This document shows positions 25,819 to 37,645 of a stretch of 64,000 nt of DNA, one piece after another. Origin of the DNA: Methylosinus trichosporium OB3b (GTDB lineage Bacteria; Pseudomonadota; Alphaproteobacteria; Rhizobiales; Beijerinckiaceae); assembly GCF_002752655.1 (NCBI RefSeq), contig NZ_CP023737.1:186001-250000 (forward strand), read 5' to 3'. Within the stretch, counting starts at the first letter, position 1, and the number at the start of each line of letters is the position of its first letter. A program made the position numbers and the translations under genes. Below the pieces are notes generated by a model that ran no database searches, was not told where the DNA came from, and saw only the letters and a program-made list of their open reading frames with translations.

Positions 25819-25905
25819 GGGACGCATGCGCTCCGGGCGAGCTATCCAGGCAATGCGTCGCATATGCCGTCGAGCGGGTCGACATCGCAGGTCATTGCGC
25901 CGTGA
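25819..25905 (+). pseudogene. Orphan C-terminal remnant of a propeller paralogue
   Basis: An open stretch GTHALRASYPGNASHMPSSG followed by STSQVIAP and a stop, equivalent to the Ig second half of the family, with no start codon, signal peptide or blades in front. It sits 38 bases after the amber paralogue and marks a further lost copy or a partial duplication. Confidence 0.75.
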
Positions 25906-25995
25906 GGGCGGCTTCCGCTCCATCAAGCTTTTCGAATGGCCCAGGCGCATCGATTTTTTTGTCGTCGGGCGCGCCATCGCATAGAGGTTCCGACC

Positions 25996-27450
25996 ATGAA
26001 CTTTTTCAAATTTCTCTGCCTCGCATCGGCTCTCGCGCTCGCGGCTCCCGCATTGGCGCAGAATGCGTCGCGCACGCGGCTCGTCACGCATCCCTATTCT
26101 TCGAAAGCGGGCCAGACCGTGAAGCTCGTAGCGGAAGTCGACGGCCTCGGCGGCGGAGCGCCGACGGGGACGGTGAGCTTTGCCGAGGGCGCGGTCGCGC
26201 TGGGCGCGGGAATCCTGTCGCCCTATGGCGCGGGACAGGCGACTCTGGCCGGCGGCTCTTATCACACATGCGTGTTGGGTGCAGCGAGCGACGTCCAATG
26301 CTGGGGCGACAATTCCTACGGTCAGCTCGGCGACGGAACGATTACGGATCGATACAGTCCCGTCGCCGTGTCGGGTCTTTCGAGCGGCGTCCTCGCGATC
26401 GTGGCGGGCGCCCATCACACTTGCGCGCTGACCGCTGCCGGCGCCGTCGCGTGCTGGGGACCGAATTACTTCGGCATGCTCGGCGACGGGACCGGTGTGC
26501 AGCGTCTTACCCCGGTCGCCGTGCAGGGTCTTTCGAGCGGCGTCGTCGCGATCGCGGCGGGCGGCCTGCACACCTGCGCGCTGACAATCGCCGGCGCGGT
26601 CAAATGCTGGGGCTCGAACGCGAAAGGCCAGCTCGGCGACGGGACGAAACTCGACCGCTACGTTCCGGTCGCGGTGCAGGGTCTTTCGAGCGGGGTCGTC
26701 GCGATCGCAGCGGGCGCCGAGCACAGCTGCGCGCTGACCAGCGTCGGCGCCGTCAAATGCTGGGGGTCCAATGAAGCGGGCGCGGTCGGCGACGGGACGA
26801 GCGGATACCACTTGTATCGTCTCGTTCCCGTCGCCGTCTCGGGCCTTTCGCGCGACATCGTCGCGATTTCGGCGGGCAACAATCACACTTGCGCGCTGAC
26901 CGCCGCCCGCGCCGTCAAATGCTGGGGTTTGAATACCTACGGCGAGCTCGGCGACGGCACGACCACTTCCCGAAACATTCCTGTCCCCGTCTCGGGTCTT
27001 TCGAGCGGCGTGGTCGCGATCTCGACCGGAGCCACATCCCAGTTCAACTGCGCGCTGAAGGGCGGCGGCGGCGTTCTGTGCTGGGGCCGTAACCATTTCG
27101 GCGAACTCGGCGACCTCTCTGTCACTGATCGCTCGACGCCTGTGGCTGTCGCAGGACATACGCGGGACGTCGACGCAATCGCTTTGGGAAAGTTTCATAC
27201 CTGCATCTCGATCGGTTCCGGGATCGTCAGATGCTGGGGGAGAAACAATGCCGGCCAGCTCGGCGATGGGACGATCGCGAACCGGCGGTCCCCAGCGCCG
27301 GTCCCCGGCTTCACTGCGCTGATCCGCGCCCGGGCGACAATGCTGACCCATTCGCTCGGCGTCGGGGCGCATCAGCTGCTGACGAGTTTTCAGGGAGACG
27401 CGCTTCATACGCCCTCGAGCGGGGCGACATGGCACACCGTCAATCCATGA
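25996..27450 (+). CDS. Secreted RCC1-type propeller protein, paralogue 5
   Basis: A 484-residue protein. The start at 25996 begins the signal peptide (MNFFKFLCLASALALAAPAL, cleaved near ALA-Q); the upstream extension is not protein-like. Seven C-W-G blades lie between Ig halves (SSKAGQTVKLVAEV to GAGQATL, and LGVGAHQLLTSFQGDALHT). Length differences fall in blade loops: blade 4 has an insertion (GTSGYHLYRLVPVAVSGLSR) and blade 6 has STGATSQFNCALKGGGG. Its Ig first half (PYSSKAG, GTVSFAEGAVALGAG) is closest to paralogue 1 at the other end of the island, so the outermost copies resemble each other more than their neighbours. Confidence 0.88.
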   Translation: MNFFKFLCLASALALAAPALAQNASRTRLVTHPYSSKAGQTVKLVAEVDGLGGGAPTGTVSFAEGAVALGAGILSPYGAGQATLAGGSYHTCVLGAASDVQCWGDNSYGQLGDGTITDRYSPVAVSGLSSGVLAIVAGAHHTCALTAAGAVACWGPNYFGMLGDGTGVQRLTPVAVQGLSSGVVAIAAGGLHTCALTIAGAVKCWGSNAKGQLGDGTKLDRYVPVAVQGLSSGVVAIAAGAEHSCALTSVGAVKCWGSNEAGAVGDGTSGYHLYRLVPVAVSGLSRDIVAISAGNNHTCALTAARAVKCWGLNTYGELGDGTTTSRNIPVPVSGLSSGVVAISTGATSQFNCALKGGGGVLCWGRNHFGELGDLSVTDRSTPVAVAGHTRDVDAIALGKFHTCISIGSGIVRCWGRNNAGQLGDGTIANRRSPAPVPGFTALIRARATMLTHSLGVGAHQLLTSFQGDALHTPSSGATWHTVNP

Positions 27451-27608
27451 CGACAACTCGGCAGGCCGCGCTCTCGCATGAATGCGCGGTGAGGTCCGAG
27501 CAGCTTCGTCGTGATCGCAGTAGGCCGAGGCCGCGCTCGTGCGATGACCGGCAGCGGCGCTGCGCTATGCGGCTCGGATAAATGGGTCCATTGGGCGTTG
27601 CAGCGCTA

Positions 27609-27660
27609 TTATCCGACCCGCTTCGCGGGCCTCTCTTCACCATGAGCAGCGGGAGAAGGG
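27609..27660. repeat. Degenerate copy of the mobA-cysK intergenic repeat
   Basis: TTATCCGACCCGCTTCGCGG, then TCTTCACC and GCGGGAGAAGGG, mirrors the element at 6497-6554 with substitutions. It lies between the convergent last propeller gene and ptsP. Confidence 0.45.
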
Positions 27661-27683
27661 CGCAGCGTTTCCACTCCGTGGCG

Positions 27684-29951
27684 CTAAACCGGAATCTCCC
27701 GCGACAGCGCGAACTCGCGCATTTTCTCGCGCAGGCTCGGCGCGCCGTCCTCCTCGGCGAGCAGCGCGGCGACGAACACCTGGGCTTCATCGAGATTGGT
27801 GGCGAGGATCATCGCCTTCACCGGGCCGATCGACGAGGGCGACATCGACAGCGAGCGATAGCCGATGGCGAGCAGCGCCAGCGCCTCGAGCGGGCGGCCG
27901 CCCATCTCGCCGCACAGCGTCACCGTCTTGCCGGCGCGACGGCCGGCGTCGGCGATGCGCTCCAGCGCGCGCAGCACCGGCGTCGACAGCGGGTCATAGC
28001 GCTTGGCGACGCGCGTGTTGTCGCGGTCGGCGGCATACATATACTGCACGAGGTCGTTGGAGCCGACCGAGAGAAAATCGGCGTGCGCGGCGAGGGTGTC
28101 GAGCTCCCACAGCAGCGAGGGCACCTCGACCATGGCGCCGAGCCGCAGATCGGACGGCGTCGCATGGCCGTGGCGCTCGAGATGGGCGAGCTCGCGCAGC
28201 GCGATTCCCTTGGCCGCGTCGAATTCCGCGACATTGGCGATCATCGGGAACATGATGCGCAGATCGCGCCCCGCCGCCGCTTTCAGCATGGCGCGCAGCT
28301 GCATGCGCAACAGGCCCGGGCGATCGAGCCCGATGCGGATGGCGCGCCAGCCGAGAGCGGGATTCTCCTCCTCGATCGTCGCCATATAGGGCAGGATCTT
28401 GTCGCTGCCGATGTCGAGCGTGCGGAAGGTCACCGGGCGCTCGGGCGCTGAATCGAGCACCGCCTTGTAGAGCAGATATTGCTCGTTCATGCGCGGAAAG
28501 CGCGGCGCCACCATGAATTGCAGCTCGGTGCGGAACAGTCCGATCGAGCTGGCGCCGGTCTCGTGCAGATGCGGCACGTCGACGATCAATCCGGCGTTCA
28601 TATGCAGCGCGATCCCGGCGCCGTCCTTGGTGACGGCGGGAACGTCGCGGAGCTTCGCATATTGCTCCATGCGGCGGGCGCGCAGCCGCGCCTTCTCGCC
28701 ATAGGCGGTCTGCACGTCCGGCGGCGGGCGGATATGCACGTCGCCGGTGACGCCGTCGACGATGATGGCGTCGCCCGCCTCGACGAGATCGGAGACATTG
28801 GGCGCGAGGCCGACAGTGGCGATGCCGAGCGCGCGGGCGACGATGCCGACATGGCTCGCCGGCCCGCCTTCCTCCAGCACGAGGCCGCGCAGCCGCTTGC
28901 TGTCATAGTCGAGCAGAGCGGCCGGACCCATGGTGCGGGCGACGACGATGGCGTTCTCGGGAATGAGCTCGCGGTCGGAGACATAGCTCTGGCCGGTGAG
29001 CTGATGCAGCAGGCGATTGGCGAGATCGTCGAGATCATGCAGCCGGTCGCGCAGATAGGGGTCGGTCTGGCGCTGCAGCTTGGCGCGCGCGTCGTTCTGC
29101 ACGCGCTCCACCGCCGCCTCGGCGGTGAGGCCGCTGAGCACGGCCTCGTGCAGCCGGCGCACCCAGCCGCGGTCATTGGCGAAGATGCGCACGGCCTCCA
29201 GCACCTCGCGGTGCTCGCCGGCGCCCATGCGGTCGCCATGGGCGACGAGCTCGTCGATCGAGATGCGCATCGCCTCGATCGCCGCGTCGAGACGGCGCGC
29301 CTCGGCGGCGACATCCTCGGCGATCAGCTGCTTGATGACGACGCGCGGCTCGTGCAGCACCACATAGCCGAGGCCGACGCCCTCGCACATGGGCGCGCCC
29401 TTCAGCACCAGCGGACGGTCGAGCGCGAAATTCTCGGGCGCCTTGGCGATCGAGCGCAGCTCGCCCGAGGCGATCATCTCGGCGACGAGCATCGCCGTCG
29501 TCTGCAGCGCCTCTATCTCCTCGTCCGAATAGACGCGCCGCACCTTGTTCTGCACGACCAGCACGCCGAGCGTGTTGCCGCCGCGCAGAATCGGCACGCC
29601 GAGGAATGAGTGATAGACCTCCTCGCCCGTCTCCGGCCGATAGGCGAAGGAGGGGTGCTCCTGCGCCTCGGAGAGGGCGAGCGGCTCGGCGTTGCGCGCG
29701 ATGAGGCCGACGAGGCCCTCGCTCGTGCGCATGGTGGTGAGATGCACCGCCTCGCGGTTCAGGCCTTCGGTGGCGTAGAGCTCGAGCGTCTGGTCGGCGT
29801 GCTGGACATACACAGAACAGACCTCGGCGACCATGTTAGACGCGATCAGCACGACGATCTTGTCGAGCCGCGCCTGGGCGCTTACCGGCTCCGCCATCAC
29901 CTCGCGAAGCCGGCGGAGCAGCAAGCGGGGTCCGCCGAGAGCGCTACGCAT
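27684..29951 (-). CDS. ptsP: PtsP, phosphoenolpyruvate-protein phosphotransferase (EI-Ntr)
   Basis: A 755-residue first component of the nitrogen-type phosphotransferase relay; it autophosphorylates from PEP and passes phosphate to NPr. An N-terminal GAF domain (about 20-165, LDKIVVLIASNMVAEVCSVY) precedes the EI N-domain. The active-site His is in EEGGPASHVGIVAR (near residue 365) and the PEP-binding TIM barrel carries GLFRTELQFM, IMFPMIANV and TLCGEMGG. It probably links nitrogen status to metabolism. In most alphaproteobacteria prfA follows directly; here the propeller island intervenes. Confidence 0.94.
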   Translation of the reverse strand: MRSALGGPRLLLRRLREVMAEPVSAQARLDKIVVLIASNMVAEVCSVYVQHADQTLELYATEGLNREAVHLTTMRTSEGLVGLIARNAEPLALSEAQEHPSFAYRPETGEEVYHSFLGVPILRGGNTLGVLVVQNKVRRVYSDEEIEALQTTAMLVAEMIASGELRSIAKAPENFALDRPLVLKGAPMCEGVGLGYVVLHEPRVVIKQLIAEDVAAEARRLDAAIEAMRISIDELVAHGDRMGAGEHREVLEAVRIFANDRGWVRRLHEAVLSGLTAEAAVERVQNDARAKLQRQTDPYLRDRLHDLDDLANRLLHQLTGQSYVSDRELIPENAIVVARTMGPAALLDYDSKRLRGLVLEEGGPASHVGIVARALGIATVGLAPNVSDLVEAGDAIIVDGVTGDVHIRPPPDVQTAYGEKARLRARRMEQYAKLRDVPAVTKDGAGIALHMNAGLIVDVPHLHETGASSIGLFRTELQFMVAPRFPRMNEQYLLYKAVLDSAPERPVTFRTLDIGSDKILPYMATIEEENPALGWRAIRIGLDRPGLLRMQLRAMLKAAAGRDLRIMFPMIANVAEFDAAKGIALRELAHLERHGHATPSDLRLGAMVEVPSLLWELDTLAAHADFLSVGSNDLVQYMYAADRDNTRVAKRYDPLSTPVLRALERIADAGRRAGKTVTLCGEMGGRPLEALALLAIGYRSLSMSPSSIGPVKAMILATNLDEAQVFVAALLAEEDGAPSLREKMREFALSREIPV

Positions 29952-30255
29952 CTAGTGTTCCTGTTCCGACGACATGCCTTCGCCGCGGCGAGCCGACAGG
30001 TTCGCCCCGCTTCGATTTAGACCTGTTCCAATATCTCCACGCCCGTCCAACGAGCTATATTGGCCTCCTCCCGCCTCCGCAAGCGCGGCTGCGCGGCCGG
30101 CGCCCCGACGCAAGGACCATACCGGTTCGTTCGCCTTGCGAAGCGGCTGCGCAGCCGATACCAGTCAAAGTTCCGACAAGAAGAAATCCGAAAGCCCGGA
30201 CGGCGCCTCCCGCTTCGCACCGGGCCTTTCGGCCATCGCGCCAGAGACGTGATTC
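29952..30255. other. Intergenic gap between divergent ptsP and GGDEF-EAL gene
   Basis: A 304-base region that should hold both promoters. Several short GC-rich inverted segments are present (for example AGCGGCTGCGCAGCCG near 30140). I see no convincing gene, promoter consensus or terminator. Confidence 0.4.
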
Positions 30256-33126
30256 GTGCCCTCGACCAGATATCTGATCGCTCTGCTTTTTGTCGTCTTC
30301 TGGGCGTCTCGCGCACTGGCTATCGATTCCGTGCGCGTGCCGCAGGACGCGGCGGCCATCGACCTCACCCATGCGGTCGAGACCTACTCGTCGCAGGGCG
30401 ACCGGCTGCAGGTCTCGACCGCGCCGGGCTCCGACGGCATCATCCGCCGCATCGAGGTGGGCGCCAAGGAGCCGGGCACGCGGCCGAGCTGGATCGTCTT
30501 CGCGCTCACCAATGATACGGACGAGCAATTGGAGCGGCTGATTGTCGCGCCGCATTTCCGCCTGCAGGGCTCGGGCGTCGTCTGGCCCGATCTCGGGGCC
30601 ATCCGCCTCTCGGCGGTCACCGCCAGCCAGGGCTTCGCGCCCGAGCGTGAGGACAGCGCCGACGCCGACGTCTTCCGCCTCACCATCGATCCCGGCGCGA
30701 CCATCACTTATGTCGCCGAGCTGCGCACGCCCAATCTGCCCCAGCTCTATTTGTGGGAGCCCGACGCCTATAAGGACAAGGTGACGAGCCTCACTCTCTA
30801 TAAGGGCATCGTCATCGGCATCGCCGGGCTTCTCGCGCTGTTTCTCACCATCGTCTTCGTGGTCAAGGGGGCGGTGATCTTTCCGGCCGCTGCGGCGCTC
30901 GCCTGGACCGTGCTCGCCTATGTGTGCATCGATTTCGGCTTTTGGGCCAAAATTTTCGGCGCCGATCCCAACGCCGACCGCATCTGGCGCGCCGGCGCCG
31001 AGACCGTGCTCTCGGCCACGCTCGTGGTGTTCCTGTTCGCCTATCTCAACCTCAACCGTTGGCATGTGCGCGCCTGGCATGTGGCTGCGCTCTGGCTGCT
31101 GATCCTCGCCGATCTCGTCGGCCTCGCGGTCTTCGACGCGCCGGTGGCGGCGGGCGTCGCGCGCATCTCATTGGCCACGGTCGCGGTTGTCGGCTTCGTG
31201 CTGGTTCTCTATCTCGCCACCCATGGCTTCGATCGCGCCATCATGCTCATTCCGACCTGGTTCCTGCTGCTGCTGTGGGTGTGCGCGGCGGGCTTCACCG
31301 TGGGCGGATGGCTGACCAACGACCTCGTCTCGCCGGCGCTGGTCGGCGGCCTGGTGCTGATTGTGATGCTGATCGGCTTCACCGTTATGCAGAATGCCTT
31401 CGCCAGCGGCGGCCTCGGCCATGGCGCGATCTCCGAGGTGGAGCGCAAGGCCTTGGCCCTGACCGGCGCCAATGAGATCGTCTTCGACTGGGACGTGCCG
31501 GCCGATTACATTTATGTGAGCCCCGAGGTGGAGGAGCAGCTCGGCCTCGACCGCGGCGGGCTCGAGGGCGCGGCCTCCTCCTGGCTCGCGCTGCTGCATC
31601 CCTTCGAGCATGATCGCTATCGCGCCTGCCTCGACGCCATTCTCGAGCAGAGGCGCGGCCGCATCAATCAGGAGTTCCGGCTGCGCGGCGCCGACGGCCA
31701 TTACATGTGCTATCGGCTGCGCGCGCGGCCGGTGATCGGCCAGGACGGCGAGGTCATTCGCGTCGTCGGCGCGCTGACCGACGTCACCGACATGCGCAAT
31801 GCGCAGGAGCGGCTGCTGCACGACGCCGTGCACGACAATCTGACCGGCCTGCCCAATCGCGAATTGTTCTGCGACCGTCTCGCCGCCGCTCTGGTGTTCG
31901 CCGGGCTCGACTCCGGCGTGCGGCCGACAGTGCTCAGCATCGATGTCGACCGTTTCCGCCAGACCAATGAGCAGGTCGGGATGGCGACCGGCGATTCCGT
32001 GCTGCTGACCGTCGCCCATCGGCTGACGCGCCTCCTGCAGAAGCAGGACACTCTGGCGCGGCTCGGCGGCGACCGCTTCGCCATCATTCTCGTCTCCGAG
32101 ACCCATGTCGATCATGTGATCGCCCTGGCCGACGCGGTGCGCCGGGCGCTGGCGACGCCGGTGCGCTTCACCGATCGGGAGATTGCGCTCTCGGTGTCGA
32201 TCGGCGTCGCTCTGTTCGATAAGGAGCTGCATCCCGATCACAACGATATGCTGGAGGACGCTGAGATCGCGCTGCGCCACGCCAAGCGCAACGGCGGCAA
32301 TCGCATCGAGGTGTTCCGTCCGGCGATGCGCTCGCAGCGCTCCGACCGGCTGACGCTGGAGGCCGAGCTGCGCCGCGCGCTGGAGCGCGGCGAGGTCAAA
32401 GTGTTCTTTCAGCCGGTGGTGCGGCTCGAGGACCGCACCATAGCCGGCTTCGAGGCCGTGCTGCGCTGGGACCATCCGCGTCTCGGCCAGCTCGATCCGC
32501 GCGAGTTCGGACAGGTTGCCGAGCAGACCGGCCTCGTCGTCGATTTCGGTCTGCTGGCGCTGGAGCGCACGGCGCGCGAGCTCGCCGCCTGGCAGCGCGC
32601 GCTCGCCGTCGATCCGCCGATCTTCGCCACGGTCGAGGTGGCCTCGCGGCAATTGCTGCGCCACGATCTATTACGCGATGTCAAGAGCGTGCTGATGCGC
32701 AACGACATCGCGCGCGGCAGCTTGAAGCTCGGGCTGACCGAGAGTCTGGTGATGGAAAACCCGGAATATACGGTCGAGATGCTGGCGCGGATCAAGGAGC
32801 TCGGCGCCGGGCTGTCGCTCGAGGATTTCGGCTCGGGCTATTCCTCGCTCGCCTATCTGCAGCGTTTTCCCTTCGACGCGATCAAGATCGACCGCAATTT
32901 CGTGCGGCAGACGGGCAGGGCCTCGCGCGCGGTGATCCTGCGCTCGCTGATCGCGCTCGCCAATGACCTCGGCATGGATGTGATCGCCGAGGGCGCGGAA
33001 ACGGAATCGGATGCGATCGAGCTCTATCAGCTCGGCTGCGCCTATGCGCAGGGCTACGCCTTCGGTCGCCCGATCACGCCCATGGAGGCGCGGCGGCTGG
33101 TCGGCGCGGCGCCGGAGGCGGCGTAG
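30256..33126 (+). CDS. Membrane PAS-GGDEF-EAL protein with degenerate catalytic motifs
   Basis: A 956-residue protein with a GTG start. A signal peptide and periplasmic sensor-like domain (about 24-185, 7TMR-DISM-like) are followed by about seven membrane spans (186-390), a PAS domain (395-525), GGDEF (530-690) and EAL (700-945). GGDEF reads GGDRF and the I-site RxxD reads QKQD. EAL reads EAV. The usual Asn in the VNLS strand is replaced (ATVEVASRQL), the ITES glutamate partner is shifted (LGLTES), and DDFGTG reads EDFGSG. KID and QGY are kept. This argues for a c-di-GMP receptor or scaffold rather than an active cyclase or diesterase. The start lacks a good ribosome-binding site. Confidence 0.85.
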   Translation: MPSTRYLIALLFVVFWASRALAIDSVRVPQDAAAIDLTHAVETYSSQGDRLQVSTAPGSDGIIRRIEVGAKEPGTRPSWIVFALTNDTDEQLERLIVAPHFRLQGSGVVWPDLGAIRLSAVTASQGFAPEREDSADADVFRLTIDPGATITYVAELRTPNLPQLYLWEPDAYKDKVTSLTLYKGIVIGIAGLLALFLTIVFVVKGAVIFPAAAALAWTVLAYVCIDFGFWAKIFGADPNADRIWRAGAETVLSATLVVFLFAYLNLNRWHVRAWHVAALWLLILADLVGLAVFDAPVAAGVARISLATVAVVGFVLVLYLATHGFDRAIMLIPTWFLLLLWVCAAGFTVGGWLTNDLVSPALVGGLVLIVMLIGFTVMQNAFASGGLGHGAISEVERKALALTGANEIVFDWDVPADYIYVSPEVEEQLGLDRGGLEGAASSWLALLHPFEHDRYRACLDAILEQRRGRINQEFRLRGADGHYMCYRLRARPVIGQDGEVIRVVGALTDVTDMRNAQERLLHDAVHDNLTGLPNRELFCDRLAAALVFAGLDSGVRPTVLSIDVDRFRQTNEQVGMATGDSVLLTVAHRLTRLLQKQDTLARLGGDRFAIILVSETHVDHVIALADAVRRALATPVRFTDREIALSVSIGVALFDKELHPDHNDMLEDAEIALRHAKRNGGNRIEVFRPAMRSQRSDRLTLEAELRRALERGEVKVFFQPVVRLEDRTIAGFEAVLRWDHPRLGQLDPREFGQVAEQTGLVVDFGLLALERTARELAAWQRALAVDPPIFATVEVASRQLLRHDLLRDVKSVLMRNDIARGSLKLGLTESLVMENPEYTVEMLARIKELGAGLSLEDFGSGYSSLAYLQRFPFDAIKIDRNFVRQTGRASRAVILRSLIALANDLGMDVIAEGAETESDAIELYQLGCAYAQGYAFGRPITPMEARRLVGAAPEAA

Positions 33127-33141
33127 GGCATTTCACGTCAT

Positions 33142-35992
<2,851 letters not shown>

Positions 35993-36234
35993 AGCGATCC
36001 TCGCCGGTCGGTCGGTCGCTTCGCTTCTCGCTGACGGCGAGCGGCTTCGCAGTCCTTCGAGGAATCGCTCTATGCTGTCTGCTCGAGCTCGAGCGCAGAG
36101 CGCGCATTGCGCTTCCCGGCGCCACAGGCTATATGAAGACTATCCCCCAGCATGGTGATCGAGTGACGAGGCGGATGCCTCGGGCCGCGCGGCCACGCGC
36201 GCCGCGGCCATCGCACGTGAAGGAGAATCAGAAG

Positions 36235-36951
36235 ATGAGCACCGCTCCGCTCATGCCCAAGGCGACCGCCGTCTGGCTCGTCGAGAACACGTCGCTCAGC
36301 TTCGATCAGATCGCCGACTTCTGTAAGCTGCATCCGCTCGAGGTCAAAGGCATCGCCGACGGCGAAGTCGCCGCCGGCATTCGCGGGCTCGATCCGATCA
36401 CCTCCGGCCAGTTGACGCGCGAGGAGATCGCGCGCGGCGAGCGCGATTCCGCGCACCGCCTGTCGCTGTCGGTGTCAAAGGTGAAGGTGCCGGAGATCAA
36501 GCGCGCGCGCGGGCCGCGCTACACGCCGCTGTCGCGTCGTCAGGATCGGCCCAATGCGATTCTGTGGCTGGTGCGCAATCATCCGGAACTGAAGGATGCG
36601 CAGATCATGCGCCTCGTCGGCACCACCAAGAGCACGCTGAAGGCGGTGCGTGAGCGCACCCATTGGAATTCCGCCGCGCTCGCGCCGATGGACCCGGTCA
36701 CGCTCGGCCTCTGCTCGCAGATCGATCTCGATTTCGAGGTCACTCGCGCCGCCAAGGATCGTCCGGCGGCGCTCGAGGAGCAGGGCCAGACGCTGCAGCC
36801 GGCGGAGGTCACCACGCGGCCCTATCACGAGCCGACGACCACCGAGGACGTGTTCGGCAAGAGCACGCCGGCGCCGGTCGAGCAGGAGGAAGACCATTTC
36901 GACGCCGACCGCGTGTTCGGCCGCCTGAAAAACCTCGATTTCGAGGACTGA
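36235..36951 (+). CDS. trcR: TrcR-type cell-cycle transcriptional regulator (DUF1013)
   Basis: A 238-residue member of the DUF1013 family, which is restricted to alphaproteobacteria and includes the transcription-associated regulator named TrcR. The ATG at 36235 follows AAGGAG. Conserved regions: MPKATAVWLVENTSLSFDQI, then FCKLHPLEVKGIADGEVA, and RQDRPNAILWLVRNHPELKD with two helix-turn-helix-like segments. The acidic C-terminal tail (EEDHFDADRVFGRLKNLDFE) is typical. About 240 bases upstream separate it from ligA and show no other gene. Confidence 0.88.
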   Translation: MSTAPLMPKATAVWLVENTSLSFDQIADFCKLHPLEVKGIADGEVAAGIRGLDPITSGQLTREEIARGERDSAHRLSLSVSKVKVPEIKRARGPRYTPLSRRQDRPNAILWLVRNHPELKDAQIMRLVGTTKSTLKAVRERTHWNSAALAPMDPVTLGLCSQIDLDFEVTRAAKDRPAALEEQGQTLQPAEVTTRPYHEPTTTEDVFGKSTPAPVEQEEDHFDADRVFGRLKNLDFED

Positions 36952-37063
36952 GCGACTATGCGGGCAGGGGCGGACGGGGGGCGCGACAATCTGGCGCATT
37001 TACCGACGCCCGTGCTTCATGGTTTCCTGCAGAGGTCGGCGGCGAGAGTGAGAGAATCAAAAA

Positions 37064-37087
37064 CGCCGACGGCGGCAACCGTCGGCG
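37064..37087 (-). terminator. Intrinsic terminator of the small membrane-protein gene
   Basis: CGCCGACGG and CCGTCGGCG form a 9-bp stem with a 6-base loop. On the minus strand TTTTTGATTC follows immediately. It lies about 100 bases after the stop at 37184 and could also stop trcR transcripts. Confidence 0.75.
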
Positions 37088-37183
37088 CTAGATTTGATCA
37101 GCCACGAAGCGACCGAAGCCGGTCAGCGGCAGATGGGCGTTTTGACTCGCACGCGAAGCAGAGCGGCCGCGTGAGAGCTGGGC

Positions 37184-37360
37184 TTATTTGAAGTAGAAGC
37201 CCAGCACGCCGCCCGCGAGACCGCCGACGACAGCGGCGGAGACGGTGTTGGCGATGCCGCCGAGGCCCGCAGCGCCGAGGCCGCCGAGCAGAAGCGCGCC
37301 GATGCCGGCGAAGAGATAGACGTTGGTGGACAGGGTCGGTTCGAATTCTTTCTCGGCCAT
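37184..37360 (-). CDS. Small Gly/Ala-rich membrane protein, unknown
   Basis: A 58-residue protein. The ATG at 37360 follows AAGGAG by eight bases; an extension to 37369 would add three residues. Two membrane helices are visible (YLFAGIGALLLGGLGAAGL and VSAAVVGGLAGGVLGFYF), with glycine-zipper spacing. No family name can be given. It has its own terminator, so it is probably monocistronic. Confidence 0.7.
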   Translation of the reverse strand: MAEKEFEPTLSTNVYLFAGIGALLLGGLGAAGLGGIANTVSAAVVGGLAGGVLGFYFK

Positions 37361-37645
37361 TGCTGTCACTCCTTCCGGTTTCCCGAGCGTCCCGCCTTAT
37401 CTTTGCTAGGGTGGCGGGTGCGCTCATACCCCCGTTGGCCGGGGGGCGTCTTATCGACGATGCAGAGCCTAACATAACCTTATCGACTGTCCAGTCGCTC
37501 TCTGCGTCCGATCGCGCGGGTTTTCCGAGGCTTTTTACGAGTTTCAACAAAGTCAACCATCTATGACGTCGCAGGGGGCGCGCAGGCGGCGTCGCATCGG
37601 CGAAAAAAGTGGAACGAGTCCGATTTGCGGGCTATATCGCCGGCG

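Noticed and set aside
17600..27260. Regularly spaced direct repeats resembling a CRISPR array
   Set aside because: The units are about 150 bases, lie in reading frame and encode propeller blades; there are no short repeats with unique spacers and no cas genes.
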